A DNA stretch of 29,063 nucleotides, taken from the NCBI GenBank assembly GCA_943704415.1, contig CALSCO010001366.1:1-29063 (forward strand), written 5' to 3'. The stretch comes from Parvularia atlantis (Eukaryota > Opisthokonta > Rotosphaerida). How positions within the stretch are numbered: position 1 is the first letter of the stretch; each line of letters begins with the position of its first letter. Below the pieces are notes generated by a model. It saw only the letters and a program-made list of their open reading frames with translations. It ran no database searches and was not told the DNA's origin. Positions 1 through 11,881 of this stretch are shown piece after piece. Both the position numbers and the translations under genes were made by a program.

Positions 1-119
1 TCCCCCCCTCACCACCCGTCCGCCCGCGCCGCCCGTCCCCCGGGGCCGCCGGCGCCGTGAACCCAAACGTGTCCCGCATGTGAGCACCCAGACATTGGCC
101 TGCCAGAGCGGCGACAGTC
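1..119. other. left-edge stretch, no supported gene
   Basis: These bases precede the ATG of the zinc-knuckle gene. On the minus strand a 27-codon open frame starts near base 95, but it shows no recognisable motif and may be chance in GC-rich DNA. The stretch probably holds the 5' leader and promoter of the downstream gene. No RNA gene or repeat is visible. Confidence 0.4.
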
Positions 120-906
120 ATGGCACCGGCGTTCTCCAAGCCGCTCGCGCGGTCGTCGCTGCAGACGTGCGCGCCTCGGTCGACGTGCCGCGCACGCGCT
201 CACCCGCCGTCGCACACACAGGCCCACGACGGCCGCATGCCAGCGCTGCCTGCAGACGGGCCACTTCACGTTCCAGTGCAAGAACGAGCGCAAGTACGTG
301 ACCCGGCCGTCGCGCTCGGCGCAGCTGCGCAACCCCAAGCTGCGCCCGGCGCTGACGACGGACGTGCTCGAGGACGTGGCCAAGTGCGCGCGGCACGCCG
401 ACCGCGCCCGTGGGCGCTCACCACCGCCGCGCGCAGGGAGGGCATGGCCGACAAGCTGCTCAAGGACAAGCGCAAGGCGCGCAAGGCCGCGCGCAAGGAC
501 AGCAGCAGCAGCAGCAGCAGCGACAGCGACAGCGACAGCAGCAGCAGTGGCAGCGACAGCGATAGCGACAGCAGTAGCGACAGCGGGAGGTGCGCCGTGA
601 CGCGCGAGTGGATCGCGCGTCTCATGTGCGCTTCGCCGGCCCCGCAGTGACTCGGACGACGACAGCAGCAGCAGCAGCGGGAGTAGCAGCAGCAGCAGCG
701 ACTATAGCGAGAGCGAGAGCGAGAGTGGCAACGACGGCCGGCGCGTCAAGGCCAAGAAGGGCGGCAGCAGCTCGTCGTCGTCGTCCGAGAGCGAGGACGA
801 GGGCAAGGCCAAGGCCAACGCCAAGACCAAGGGCGACGGCAAGGGCAGCGGACGGCGAGGGCGCAGCAGCAGCCCGGCGCACAAGCGGGCGCGGGGCGGC
901 GACTAG
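120..906 (+). CDS. ZCCHC10-like zinc-knuckle, Ser/Asp-rich nuclear protein
   Basis: Four exons (120-166, 222-383, 437-589, 648-906) encode 206 residues. Residues about 22-35 form a CCHC zinc knuckle (CQRCLQTGHFTFQC). It is followed by a basic segment with KYVTRPSRSAQL, the arrangement seen in animal ZCCHC10 and related SR-linked knuckle proteins. The rest is lysine-rich and then runs of Ser, Ser-Asp and Ser-Glu ending in a basic tail, as in phospho-acceptor SR-like tails. Proteins of this type are nuclear and tied to RNA processing; an exact role is not established by this sequence. The start is the first ATG in frame with the knuckle once the 55-nt first intron is removed. The gene reads into the COX23-like gene after only 37 bp. 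The assignment to ZCCHC10 rests on the knuckle plus the following RPSR motif. Confidence 0.78.
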
Positions 907-943
907 AGAGCGAGCACAGAGCTGCGTGTCCACTTTGCATGTG

Positions 944-1383
944 ATGGCGGCCGACGGGTCGGGCGACACGCCCAAGCTGCGCGACTTCTGCAAGGCACGC
1001 GCGCCCGCCCGCCCGCCCGCCCGCCCGCTCGCCCGCTCACACGCACGCACGCCCAGGCCGAGTACGAAGCCAGCCTGCGCTGCCTTGACACAGGCACGCG
1101 CGAGACGTGCAACGAGCTGTTCCACGCCTACAAGAACTGCAAGAAGCGCTGGGTGCGCCGCCGCGCCACGCCGCGCCGCGCCTCACTGCGCCGCACTGCG
1201 CGTCCACTTACATGCCCGCGCACGTCGACCCACGCGCCGCGCGCGCACTCACAGAACGTCGCGCGCGCCGAGGAGCGCAAGCGCATCTACGCCGACGACC
1301 CGATCTTCCCCTTCTTTGGCAAGGCCGCGCCGCCGCCTCCACCGCCACAGCAGCAGCAGCCGTCCGCAACACCGCCGCAGTAG
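944..1383 (+). CDS. COX23: COX23/CHCHD7-like twin CX9C mitochondrial protein
   Basis: Three exons (944-994, 1057-1152, 1255-1383) give 91 residues. Two perfect CX9C motifs are visible: C-KAEYEASLR-C and C-NELFHAYKN-C, followed by KKRW, which is the CHCHD7/COX23 pattern (YKNC+xxW). Family members are imported into the mitochondrial intermembrane space by the MIA40 relay, form a disulfide-bonded helical hairpin and support cytochrome c oxidase assembly. The C-terminus carries DDPIFPFF and then a Pro/Gln tail. The first intron lies inside the first CX9C motif, one codon after its first cysteine, and needs a GC-AG boundary (AAG|GCACGC ... CCCAG). Without its removal the CX9C spacing is lost. The stop is 29 bp from the stop of the convergent golgin gene. 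Confidence 0.85.
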
Positions 1384-1412
1384 CCTTGTGGGTCTGTACA
1401 GGAGCCTGGGTG

Positions 1413-3749
1413 CTACAACGCAGGCTGTGGCGGCGCGCCGTCGGCCTCGGGCTCGTCTCTGCGCCGCGCCTCGTTGAGCAGGAACTGGATCCACAGCTCC
1501 GAGAAGCTCTGCGTGCGGCGCTCAGGCACGCGGCGGGCACGGCTCTCGCACGCGCATGCACTCGCACCTGCTGCTGCTCGCCGCCCTTCGCATCAGCCGC
1601 CGCCGTCGCCGCGCCAAACAGCCCGCCAAACAGCCCCGACGATCGCCCGCTCGCGACCATCTGCGCGCGTTTGCGATCGGCACCTGCGCGCCGCATGCTG
1701 AGCAGCGCGGCGCACTTGCTCCTGCTCGCGCTCGCCGTAGCCGAGGATCTTGACCAGCACGCGCAGGATTTCGGTCTTCTTGGGCTCGCGCTCTGTGACG
1801 TAGCTCAGCAGCAGGTTCTTCATCAGCAGCCTAGGCCCGTGCGCGTCAGCGCTCGCCGCCGCCACCGCAGCAGCAGCAGCAGCAACAGCAGCAGCCGCAC
1901 CGGTCCACCGTCAGGTCGTTGACGCCGCCCGCCGCAAAGGTCGTGCTCAGCCGGCTCATGCTCTCGGACAGGTGTGTCTGCAGCTTGTCGGCTGCGTGGC
2001 GCACGCACCGCGTAAGCGCAGCGCACGGCAGACAAGGCAGACGCGCTCTCGAGCCGCAGTCGCAAGATCTCCGTGTGCGCCTCGCGCAGTTGCGCCTGCA
2101 CGGCCTTGCCCTTCTCGACCTCCTGCTCGAGCATCGCGATCGTTTCCTGCCGCGTGTGTTGGGCCGACGTGCGACTTGGCATGTAAGTGGCGCACCCGCA
2201 GCGGCTGCTCGCGCTGCTGCACAAGCCGCAGCTCGTCGCGGATCTTGGCCACAGCCGCCGCAGACGCCTCGCTCGCCTGGGCCATCTGGTGCCGGTGCTC
2301 TGCCCCGCCGCGCCGCGTCACACGAGTTGCGCATACGCGCGCACACGACCGGGCGGCGCACCGGCCTGCAGCTGGTCCAGCACCGCCTGCAGGTTGCCCA
2401 GGGCGGTCTCGGCGCGCGCGAGGTCCTCCGCCCTCGTCGCCAGGGTCCGCTCGAGCTCGGCCAGGCGCGCCTCGTGGTGCTGCTGCGCCTCCCGCGTGAC
2501 GGCGCCGTCTCCAACGTCGTCCCGGCTCACGTGCGCCTGCTGCTCGCGCTGCGTGGCGCGGCGGCCGGGCGTCAGCCACGCAGTGTGCCCGGGCAGGACA
2601 CGTGCCTGCAGCTCAAACTCGAGTTGCTTGACCTTCTGATCCAGCTCGAGGATCTCTTGGGTGAAGCTCTCCTCGGACGATAGTAGGTGCGCCCGCAGCC
2701 GCACGAGCTCGGCCTGCGTGTGCTTGTCGCGCGTGACGAGCGCCGCGACCTCGTCCTCCGTCAGTCCGCCGAGCCGCTGCGGGTGCTGCTGTCCCGTCAG
2801 CCTCGCCACGTCCCCACATGTTTCGCACGCGCACCGAATTGGCCACACGCGCCGCAAGCTCGCCTTGGATGAACGCGCGCTGCTCGTCCACCGTTGCGCG
2901 CGCCGCGGTCAGCGCCGTGCGCAGCTCGTCTTGCGCTGCCGAGAGACGCGTGTCAACCACGCGATCGCATGCCCGGCAGTGCTGTGTCGCTCGCGCACCC
3001 TTCTGCCCCTCGGCCAGCGCCTGCTGCAGCCTGAGCAGCTGCTCGTGGTACTGCGCGACCTGCTGTAGCAGCTGCTGTCGCGCCGCCTCGGCCTCGCGCA
3101 GCTCCGCCAGGTCGCGCGCCCCGAGCACGACCAGCCACCCGTGCTGGAACCCGTCGAGCAGCACACGCACGCGCCGGAACTTGCCGTTGAGCACGCTCGC
3201 GCCGTCGTCCGCCGGGCTGCGCGCCTCTGGCCCTGCGCCGGCCGCATCGAGCACGCCGGCCCGCACGACCGCCTCGGAAGCCGCAAGCGACTCGATCCAC
3301 CGCAGCAGCTGTGCCACCGTCGTCTGTGCCGCGCCCTCGTCCGCGCTCGGTGCAGGTGCAGGTGCTGGCGCAGGAGCCGGCGCCGCTTCAAGCTCGCGTA
3401 CACGCGCCGCCAGCCGCTGCACCTCCTGCTGCGCCGCCGCCACGCGCTCGGCCAGGCTGCCGTTGCGCATTGTCGCCTCGGCCAGCGCCTCCTGCGCCGC
3501 CTGCAGCTCGGCCGCGGGCTGCGCCGGCGCCACGGCGCGCAGCGCGGTGATGGTCTGCGCGGCCTCGACGGCGGCCTGGCGGTGCATGTCGGCGAGCTGC
3601 GCGAGCTCCTGCTGGTGGCCCGTATCCATGTCCTCCAGCAGGCGGTTGAGCCGCTCGACCTCGCGTTCGAGCTCCTGCTCGCGCTCGGTGGGCCCGTTGA
3701 CCGCGGCCGCGACCGCGCCGAACAGGTCCCGCAACGGCTGCGCCGCCAT
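1413..3749 (-). CDS. GRIP-domain golgin, coiled-coil trans-Golgi tether
   Basis: Ten exons code for 608 residues. From residue about 20 onward almost everything is heptad-rich, Glu/Gln/Ala/Leu coiled coil, interrupted by an Ala-Pro repeat near residue 120 and a less helical stretch. Near the C-terminus lies a GRIP domain (LMKNLLLSYVTEREPKKTE then LRVLVKILGY), the module that binds Arl1-GTP on the trans-Golgi. After it come SGLFGGLFG and a last helix SFSELWIQFLLNEA. The start ATG is at 3749, just 61 bp from the ATG of the divergent 7TM gene. Introns are 46-70 nt; one (2936-2998) is a multiple of three, so it is silent in frame. Another (2549-2605) is best explained as a GC-AG intron, since a GT donor 4 nt inside it would break the frame. 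Golgin-245/97-like function is inferred from domain order. Confidence 0.8.
1831..1900 (-). other. golgin intron containing a CAG/GCT triplet run
   Basis: This 70-nt intron splits an Arg codon just before the GRIP domain. Its 5' half on the minus strand is an almost pure GCT run, with one TGT-type interruption. It is longer than most introns here, consistent with repeat growth inside an otherwise size-constrained intron. Confidence 0.6.
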
Positions 3750-3810
3750 CGATGTTCGATCTGTCACCGATCTAGTGTTCGGCTCTAAAAAGGGATTAGT
3801 GGCCGTCTCC
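3750..3810. promoter_or_regulatory. 61-bp divergent promoter, golgin / 7TM receptor
   Basis: The two start codons face away from each other across 61 bp, so promoters and leaders of both genes must lie here or inside the neighbouring coding sequence. The stretch is clearly less GC-rich than its surroundings. It has CGATGTTCGATC followed by CACCGATC, that is three CGAT steps, and an A-run (CTAAAAAGG). No canonical TATA box is visible. Confidence 0.5.
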
Positions 3811-5688
3811 ATGTCGGCTATCCCGACGTACGGCCCGTCCGTCAACGTAACGGGCGCGAGCCTCGTGAGCAGCAGCGACGAGTGGACGCGCGCCGAGTGG
3901 TGCGCGTGTGCGCGGGCCCGCTGTTCACGAGCCTGAGCTCGGCCCCGCGCGCGGCCAGGGCGGCGGTCATCACGGGCGGCGGCGCGTTCACGTTCGACCT
4001 GTGCGCGCTCGTCGTGCTCAACTGGAACCGCGACGTGCCGTACATTAAAGTGCGTGGGGCGCGCCCTGGCTGTGCTGCGTCTGACCGGCGGTGCCCGGTA
4101 GATCCTCAGTCTTGCGTTTATCAACCTCGCCTTTGCGTCGTTCGCGCTCTACTGGTGCATGCCGTGCGGTGCGCGCGCAGGGCTGACGCCGCGCAGGTTC
4201 TCGTCCGCGACGGCCGTGCGGCTCATCCCGCAGGTGGGCATCTTTGTCGGCGATCGTGCGTGCGGTCTGCATGTGCGTGCGCCATCGTGTCACGGTGACG
4301 CCCCCCATCGCCCGCGAGCAGTGTGCGCGCTCTGGAACATGTGGCTCTACTTCCTCAGCATCGCCATGCTGCTGACAGCGCTCATCGCGCGCATGTGGCG
4401 CTTCTACATCGTGCTCATCCTGCGCCGGCGCGCCTCGGGTGTGTCGTGGATGCTCATGCCCGCGGCCCTGTGGAGCATTGGCATCGTCTACACCGCGGTC
4501 GGGACGGGCCTGCATCTGGACGGGCCCGTGCAGCTCAACGACGACCCGGGCACGGTCATCTGCTACCTCAACGACGCGCTGCTCTACGTGCACGTGCGTG
4601 GGCCGCAGCCCTGTTTCCGCCGCTGTCTAAAGCGGCTGCTGCTGATCGCAGATTGCGCACATCGCCGTGCTCGCGGTCGTTTACCTGTTTCTGCTCGTGC
4701 GCCTCCGCCTCGAGTACAACCGCATCTGGAACGAGTACCTGTGCGTGCGCGCGCGCGCCGCCGCCGCTGCCTGCCAGTGCGCTGCTCCGCTCACGGCACG
4801 GCTGCGACCTAGATCGTCCATCATCTGCTTCGTCGCCTTCGTCGTCGGTCTCGTCGTCATCGGCGTGCGTTGGCCCTCTGCACCTGCGTTTGTGCGACTG
4901 ACACGCGCCGCGGCGCAGGGGCTGATCATCTTCAACTTCCACTTCCAGCCATGGGGCCGCGCGACCGTATCGCTCGTGGTGCGCGCGCGCTCACGGTGCT
5001 CGAGACCGCGCCCGCTCTGACCATACCCGCGACGCGCGCAGCTCACGGGCGCGTGCAACATTGGCCTGTGGTCGCTCATCGGCTCGTCTTTCATCAACGT
5101 GCTCTTCCGTCACGAGCAGGCGCTTGAGGAGTTTGACCAGCGTCCGCGCCAACCCTCGCGCAACACACACGCGTTCCCGCTCACGCGCCGCCGCCGCCAG
5201 TCGTGCGCCGCAAGAGCATCCTGGTCAACGTCTCCAGCACCTCGTCGTTCCGACGCCTCAGCCCGTTCGCCTGGTTCACGCCCAACCACCGCACGGCCTC
5301 GGGCTCGCACAGCGCGGGCGCCGCGGCCGAGGCGGCCGCCGTGTCATCTGGGCAGGACCGCTCTGGCCGCGGGCGCGCGGGCGACACGAACGACATCCGC
5401 TCGCACATGCAGGAGAGCGGCTCGCTCGTGGACTTGGCAGTGGTCGGCATGCCGTCGCAGGGCAGCTCGCTGATCGAGTACGCCGCGCTTGCGGGCTCGA
5501 CCGCGACCACGCCGCGCGGCTCCACCACGGTGCTCGTCGGCGCCGTGCCCAGCAGCAAGCCGGTCGACGCGCGCCTGGCGCTGCTGCGCTCTGAGTCGTT
5601 CAGCGCGCCGACACCAGAGTCGACGCAGCGCGGCAGCTCGACGCGGAGCTCCGTGTCGTCGTATGCGGGCGACAGCGTCGTCGTGTGA
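3811..5688 (+). CDS. seven-transmembrane receptor-like protein
   Basis: Nine exons (3811-3899, 3959-4049, 4102-4255, 4322-4593, 4652-4740, 4813-4864, 4919-4978, 5042-5141, 5201-5688) encode 464 residues. Seven hydrophobic segments can be read: one ending in ALVVLNW, then NWNRDVPYIK into a second (LSLAFINLAFASFALYW), a third ending RMWRFY, and further ones around SWMLMPAALWSIGIVY, IAVLAVVYLFLLV, ICFVAFVVGLVVI and CNIGLWSLIGSSFINVL. The short loop NWxRDVPYIK after helix 1 and an aromatic RMWRFY after helix 3 resemble protist and fungal GPCR-like proteins of the type often fused to RGS domains. No RGS domain is visible here. The last exon is a 160-residue Ser/Thr-rich cytoplasmic tail with many possible phosphorylation sites. 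Signalling at a membrane is inferred; the ligand is unknown. Confidence 0.72.
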
Positions 5689-5894
5689 GCGCGTGTGCCC
5701 GTGCTGCTGCGGCTGTGTCTTGCTGCGGCTGTGCCGCGCCAGTGCCCTTAAGCTTCAAAACGTCGGGCACAACAAAGCGCAGGCGCGCGTGTGGGAGGAG
5801 AAAGCAGCAGGCGCGCATGCGACATGTAAGACGGGAAGGGGGGTATGCCGGGGTGACGAGGCGCACAGCGCTTCGCCTTACGCTGCGCAGCGCG
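5689..5894. other. convergent intergenic region, 206 bp
   Basis: This is the widest clean gap between stop codons in the left half, lying between the 7TM gene (+) and the kinase gene (-). It must contain both 3' ends. I see no clear AATAAA signal, no RNA gene and no repeat. A short AT-richer patch (TTAAGCTTCAAAACG) lies around 5748-5763. Confidence 0.5.
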
Positions 5895-8337
<2,443 letters not shown>

Positions 8338-8455
8338 GCCGGGGGCCCTGCGGCGCAACACGTGAGCACGGGGCGTGCACAAGGCGCGAGGCGCGAGGCT
8401 GAAGAGGCAGCGCAGCACGCGAGGATGAGATGCACGGAGTTGATGGGCATACACC

Positions 8456-11149
8456 TCACTTAGCATCGCTCCCTGAGCCCCCACCCCAGAGCCCGGTCAG
8501 GAAGCCCGTCAGGCCCTGCGCCGCGGCCGCCGCCACCGCCGCCACGCCCGAGCGGCTCTCCTTGCGCGCCGCGAGCGACGGCAGCTCGAGGTAGTTCTCG
8601 GCCAGGTCGAAGAAGACCGGCTTGCACGGGGCCTGGCGCACGATCGGGCCCGCGCGAGATTAGTGATCGGAGCGTCGACAACACGGGGGGCGGAGCATGA
8701 AGCGCACCGCCTCGAACCGCGGCGGGAAGGCGACGAGCTGCAGCCGCTGAACGTCGATCGTCTCCGGCATCAGCAGCTCTGTCAGCCGCGCCGACAGCGG
8801 CGCCTGCTGCTCTGCGCCGGCCTCGGCCCCGCCCTGCTTGTGCAGCACGGCCGACGCCTTGAGCAGGCTCTGCTGCGCGCGGCAGCGCTGGCGTAGCGCG
8901 GTCGTCTCGGCGCCCGCGGCCAACAGCTGCATCGGGGCCGCGTCTCAGCCGCCGCCGCGTTGCGCACGGCACGGCACACGCGCACCTGCTCCACCGTCGC
9001 CACGCCGTTGACGCCGCCCGCTGGAATGAGCTGCAGGATGCCCTGCGCCGTCGTCGCCAGCTGCTCGGCACGCTGCGCCAGCGCGGCCGCGTCGGCGTAG
9101 CGGCCCAGATGCTCGAGCACGCGGCTGCCGAAGAAGCACCTGCGCTCGCCCGCAGCGTCAGAGGCGGCACACACACACACACACACACACACACTGCTGG
9201 ACGCACTTTTGGCCGCGGTTGAGCGCGATGCTCGCGTCGCACATGTGCACAAACGGCGTGTCTGGCTCGACGCCCTCGAGTGCGCGCGCCTCGGTCCAGT
9301 TCTGTACGATCACGTCGTACAGGTGCACCGCGTCTTCGGCCTTGGGCGGCTTCTCGCCTGGCTTGGCGGCGGCCGCGACGGTGACTGCCGGCGCACCGCC
9401 GTCAGCACCCGCAAGCCGCGCGCCCAGCGGCCGCGCACACGCACTGCTCGACAGCCGCCGCACCACGCCGGCCGCGAGGAACTGGTTGCGGCTGATGGTC
9501 TTGAGCAGGCGCCGCAGCGTCACGTACGACTGGACCTGGCGCAGCACGGCTGAGTTCTCCGCGCTCTTCTGCGACTTGGCCTTGGCCGTGGCCTCCTGCG
9601 CAACGGGCGCGGGCGCGGGGTTGAGAGGCGCCGCACCGCCCACGGCAGCGACCACACCTCGTCCAGCCGCACGTCTTGCTTGGCCAGGTCGACCGCGTCC
9701 ATGTACAGCTGCAGCAGCTTGTCAAACACGGCCAGCTGCGTCTCGTCTGTCGCCGTCTTCTGCGCGCCGACCTCGGCCTGCGACGCGGCCGCCGGGTCAG
9801 CGCGAGGGCGCGTGCGCGTGCACAGACGGCGCCCGACCTCCATTTGCTCGGCCGTCGTGAGCAAGTCGCGCAGCTTGGCGTTGCGCAAGGCCAGCGTTCT
9901 CCCGACAAAGTCGACCTCGGCCTTGGCCGCCGACTGCTCCGACCGGCCCTCGAGCAGCAGCGCCTGGCGCCCGCGCCGCGCAAACGGTCAGCAGGCCATT
10001 GTCGCCGTGGGCGCAGCGCACGCACTCCGAGCTTGTCGCTGAGCATCTCCATGCCACTGCCGTCGCCATGTAGCGCTATCAGCTCGGCCAGCTCGCGCTC
10101 GCTCTCGCCGCCGCGCAGCTGGCCTGAAGAGGTGCGTCAGGGCGCCGCGCGCGTCGGCTTTCTGTCGCACACCGAGGTTGTACGCGCAGTAGCGGATGGA
10201 CGGGTCGATCTCCTCGACGCGCGCGTTGCACAGCGCCTCCTGCTGCGGCGTGCCGGCGCCGGCGAGCTTGGCGTAGATTGTCCTGCGCGCGCAAGTCAGC
10301 CCGCGATAGCCGCCCGGCCGCGACGCACCGCGAGCGCACAAGCAGGTCCAGCGCGGCTTGCCAGCGCTGCCGCTCAAAGTTCTCCAGGCCCTCGAGGTAG
10401 CTGCAGTAGGCCTTGTGCGCGGCGGCGTAAGGGCCGAGAGCCCGCATCGGCAGTGCGGCGGCAAATCGCACCTGCGCGTCCAGTGCCGAGCGTGGCGTGC
10501 ACTGCGGCGTGTTGCAGATGGCCTCGAGCAGCTTGGCGTGCACGACGGCCTTGTGCAGGCGGCGCACGAGGTGGTGCTTCTTGCGCGGCTCGTCGGTGAC
10601 CTCGCGCTTGAGCTGCGGCACAGGCGCTTGAGCGTTTCTCACGCGCGCGCAAGGGCGGCGCACCTGCATCGCGTAGCTCCACGCGCGCTCGGCCTCGAAC
10701 AGGAGGATCTGCAGGTGCTCGGACTTTTTGGCCGTCTCGAGCGTGACCTTTCGCGCGCCCGCGGCGACGTCAGCATCACGAGCAGGCATGAGTGCAGACC
10801 AGACCGCGCGCGCGCGCACCGGCCGCAGCACAAACTTGCGCCCCTTGGCGTTGACAAAGTCGGCGGTGCGGCGCAGCCGGCGTATCTTGCGCGTGCAGTA
10901 CTGCCTGCGAGGACCAGTGAGCGTGCGCGCGGCCGCGAGGAAGACGGACCGGTAGCGCTGGTAGTCGGAGTGGCGCAGGCCGTGCTGGTTCTGCGCGTCC
11001 TTGATGAGCGCGAGCACTGCGCGGCCGCGCGTGAGCCGTCCGCACGCCGCAGCGCACGCCGCACGCCACACGCCACGCGCCGTACCGTCGACGCTCAGCG
11101 GCGCAGCCGGCGCGGGAGGCGCGGCGACAGGCGCGCCCACATCCTCCAT
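8456..11149 (-). CDS. SRP68: signal recognition particle subunit SRP68
   Basis: Fourteen exons encode 638 residues, close to the 627 of human SRP68. The N-terminal RNA-binding part shows IKDAQNQHGLRHSDYQRYR and then YCTRKIRRLRRT. Next come SEHLQILLFEAERAWSYAMQ, RKKHHLVRRLHKAV and LEGLENFERQRWQAAL, and further on RVEEIDPSIRYCAYNLG, all in family order. The C-terminus has AFPPRFEAAPCKPVFFDLAEN and a Gly/Trp tail (GLTGFLTGLWGGG) matching the SRP72-interacting end. SRP68 binds SRP RNA and SRP72 in the cytosolic particle that targets secretory proteins to the ER. Thirteen introns of 45-75 nt are needed; the last one (8633-8707) restores the FPP...PCKP block. One intron holds a CA microsatellite. 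The start at 11149 lies only 19 bp from the start of the divergent haem-protein gene. Confidence 0.93.
9168..9194. repeat. (CA)13 dinucleotide microsatellite inside an SRP68 intron
   Basis: A perfect CA/GT run of 27 nt occupies over a third of the 67-nt intron 9140-9206. On the coding (minus) strand it is a GT run beginning about 12 nt after the GTGCGTCC donor, so it creates many alternative GT dinucleotides close to the authentic splice site. Confidence 0.9.
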
Positions 11150-11168
11150 CGCGCGCGTCCAGACAGCA
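11150..11168. promoter_or_regulatory. 19-bp gap between divergent start codons
   Basis: SRP68 (-) and the PGRMC-like gene (+) begin back to back with 19 bp between their ATGs. Both leaders and core promoters must overlap each other or the opposing first exons, unless real starts lie further inside. Both assigned ATGs are supported by homology close downstream, especially on the SRP68 side. Confidence 0.5.
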
Positions 11169-11861
11169 ATGGCCACGTGGACGGAGGAGGCGCTGGCGCT
11201 GTTCGTCGGCAACCCGCTCAACTGGGTGCGCGCGGTGCCTCGGCGCCTGCGCCGGGAGGGGGCGCTGAGCGGGTGCGTGCGATCCAGTTCCTGCTCGCCT
11301 GGGTGCTGTGGACGCTCAAGGCGCTCGTGACGCCGCCGCCGCCGCCTCCCGTGCCCAAGCACCGCGACGTGCGCCTGGCTGCCCCGCGCGCGGCCCCCGC
11401 GCGTCTGACACGCGTCGCGCGCGCGCAGATGATCGTGCTGCGCGGCTTCTCGCTCAAGGAGCTGCGCTCGTACGACGGCGTCGCGCCCGGCACGCCCGTA
11501 TACATGGCCGTGTCGGGCAAGGTCTACGACGTCTCGCGCGGGCGCCAGTTCTACGGCCCCGGTGCGGCCCCCGCCCACTCACCGATCGCGCATCACAGCT
11601 CACTGCGCCGCTCGCAGGCGGGCCGTACGCCAACTTTGCCGGGCGCGACGCGAGCCGCGGGCTCGCCAAGCACTCGTTCGACGAGAGCATGCTGTCGGAC
11701 GAGCCGGACGCACTGGCCGACCTGACGCCGAGCGAGCGCGAGACGCTGCGCGACTGGCAGATGAGCTTCGACATGAAGTACGGTGCGTGCCGGCCCGCGC
11801 GCTCGCCGGCAGCTTGTGTCACTCAACGCTGGCTGCAGACCACGTTGGCTGGCTTGAGTGA
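11169..11861 (+). CDS. PGRMC/Dap1-type membrane-associated haem-binding protein
   Basis: Five exons (11169-11225, 11288-11368, 11429-11561, 11618-11782, 11839-11861) give 152 residues. A hydrophobic segment (FLLAWVLWTLKALV, about residues 20-33) is followed by a Pro-rich linker. The cytochrome b5-like MAPR domain reads [51 protein letters not shown] and ends LRDWQMSFDMKYDHVGWLE. The YGPGGPY and [10 protein letters not shown] blocks are diagnostic of PGRMC1/Dap1, which bind haem and support P450s and sterol synthesis at the ER. The final 7 residues come from a 23-nt last exon; splicing it in matches the KYHHVG end of the animal proteins. The stop is only 20 bp before the next gene's ATG. Confidence 0.88.
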
Positions 11862-11881
11862 CATGCGGACATGACTTGTGT

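Noticed and set aside
9-383. Minus-strand frame over the left edge as a possible gene
   Set aside because: It overlaps the zinc-knuckle exon and has no recognisable features.
590-1477. A long plus-strand frame rich in Arg and Ala over the first two genes
   Set aside because: It is a shifted reading of the zinc-knuckle and COX23 exons; no motif, and it ignores well-supported splice sites.
2549-2605. Reading the golgin straight through this segment instead of splicing it
   Set aside because: It is in frame and stop-free, so read-through is possible, but it interrupts the coiled-coil heptads with Pro/Gly/Trp-rich residues. A GC-AG intron fits better. This is the least certain of the five.
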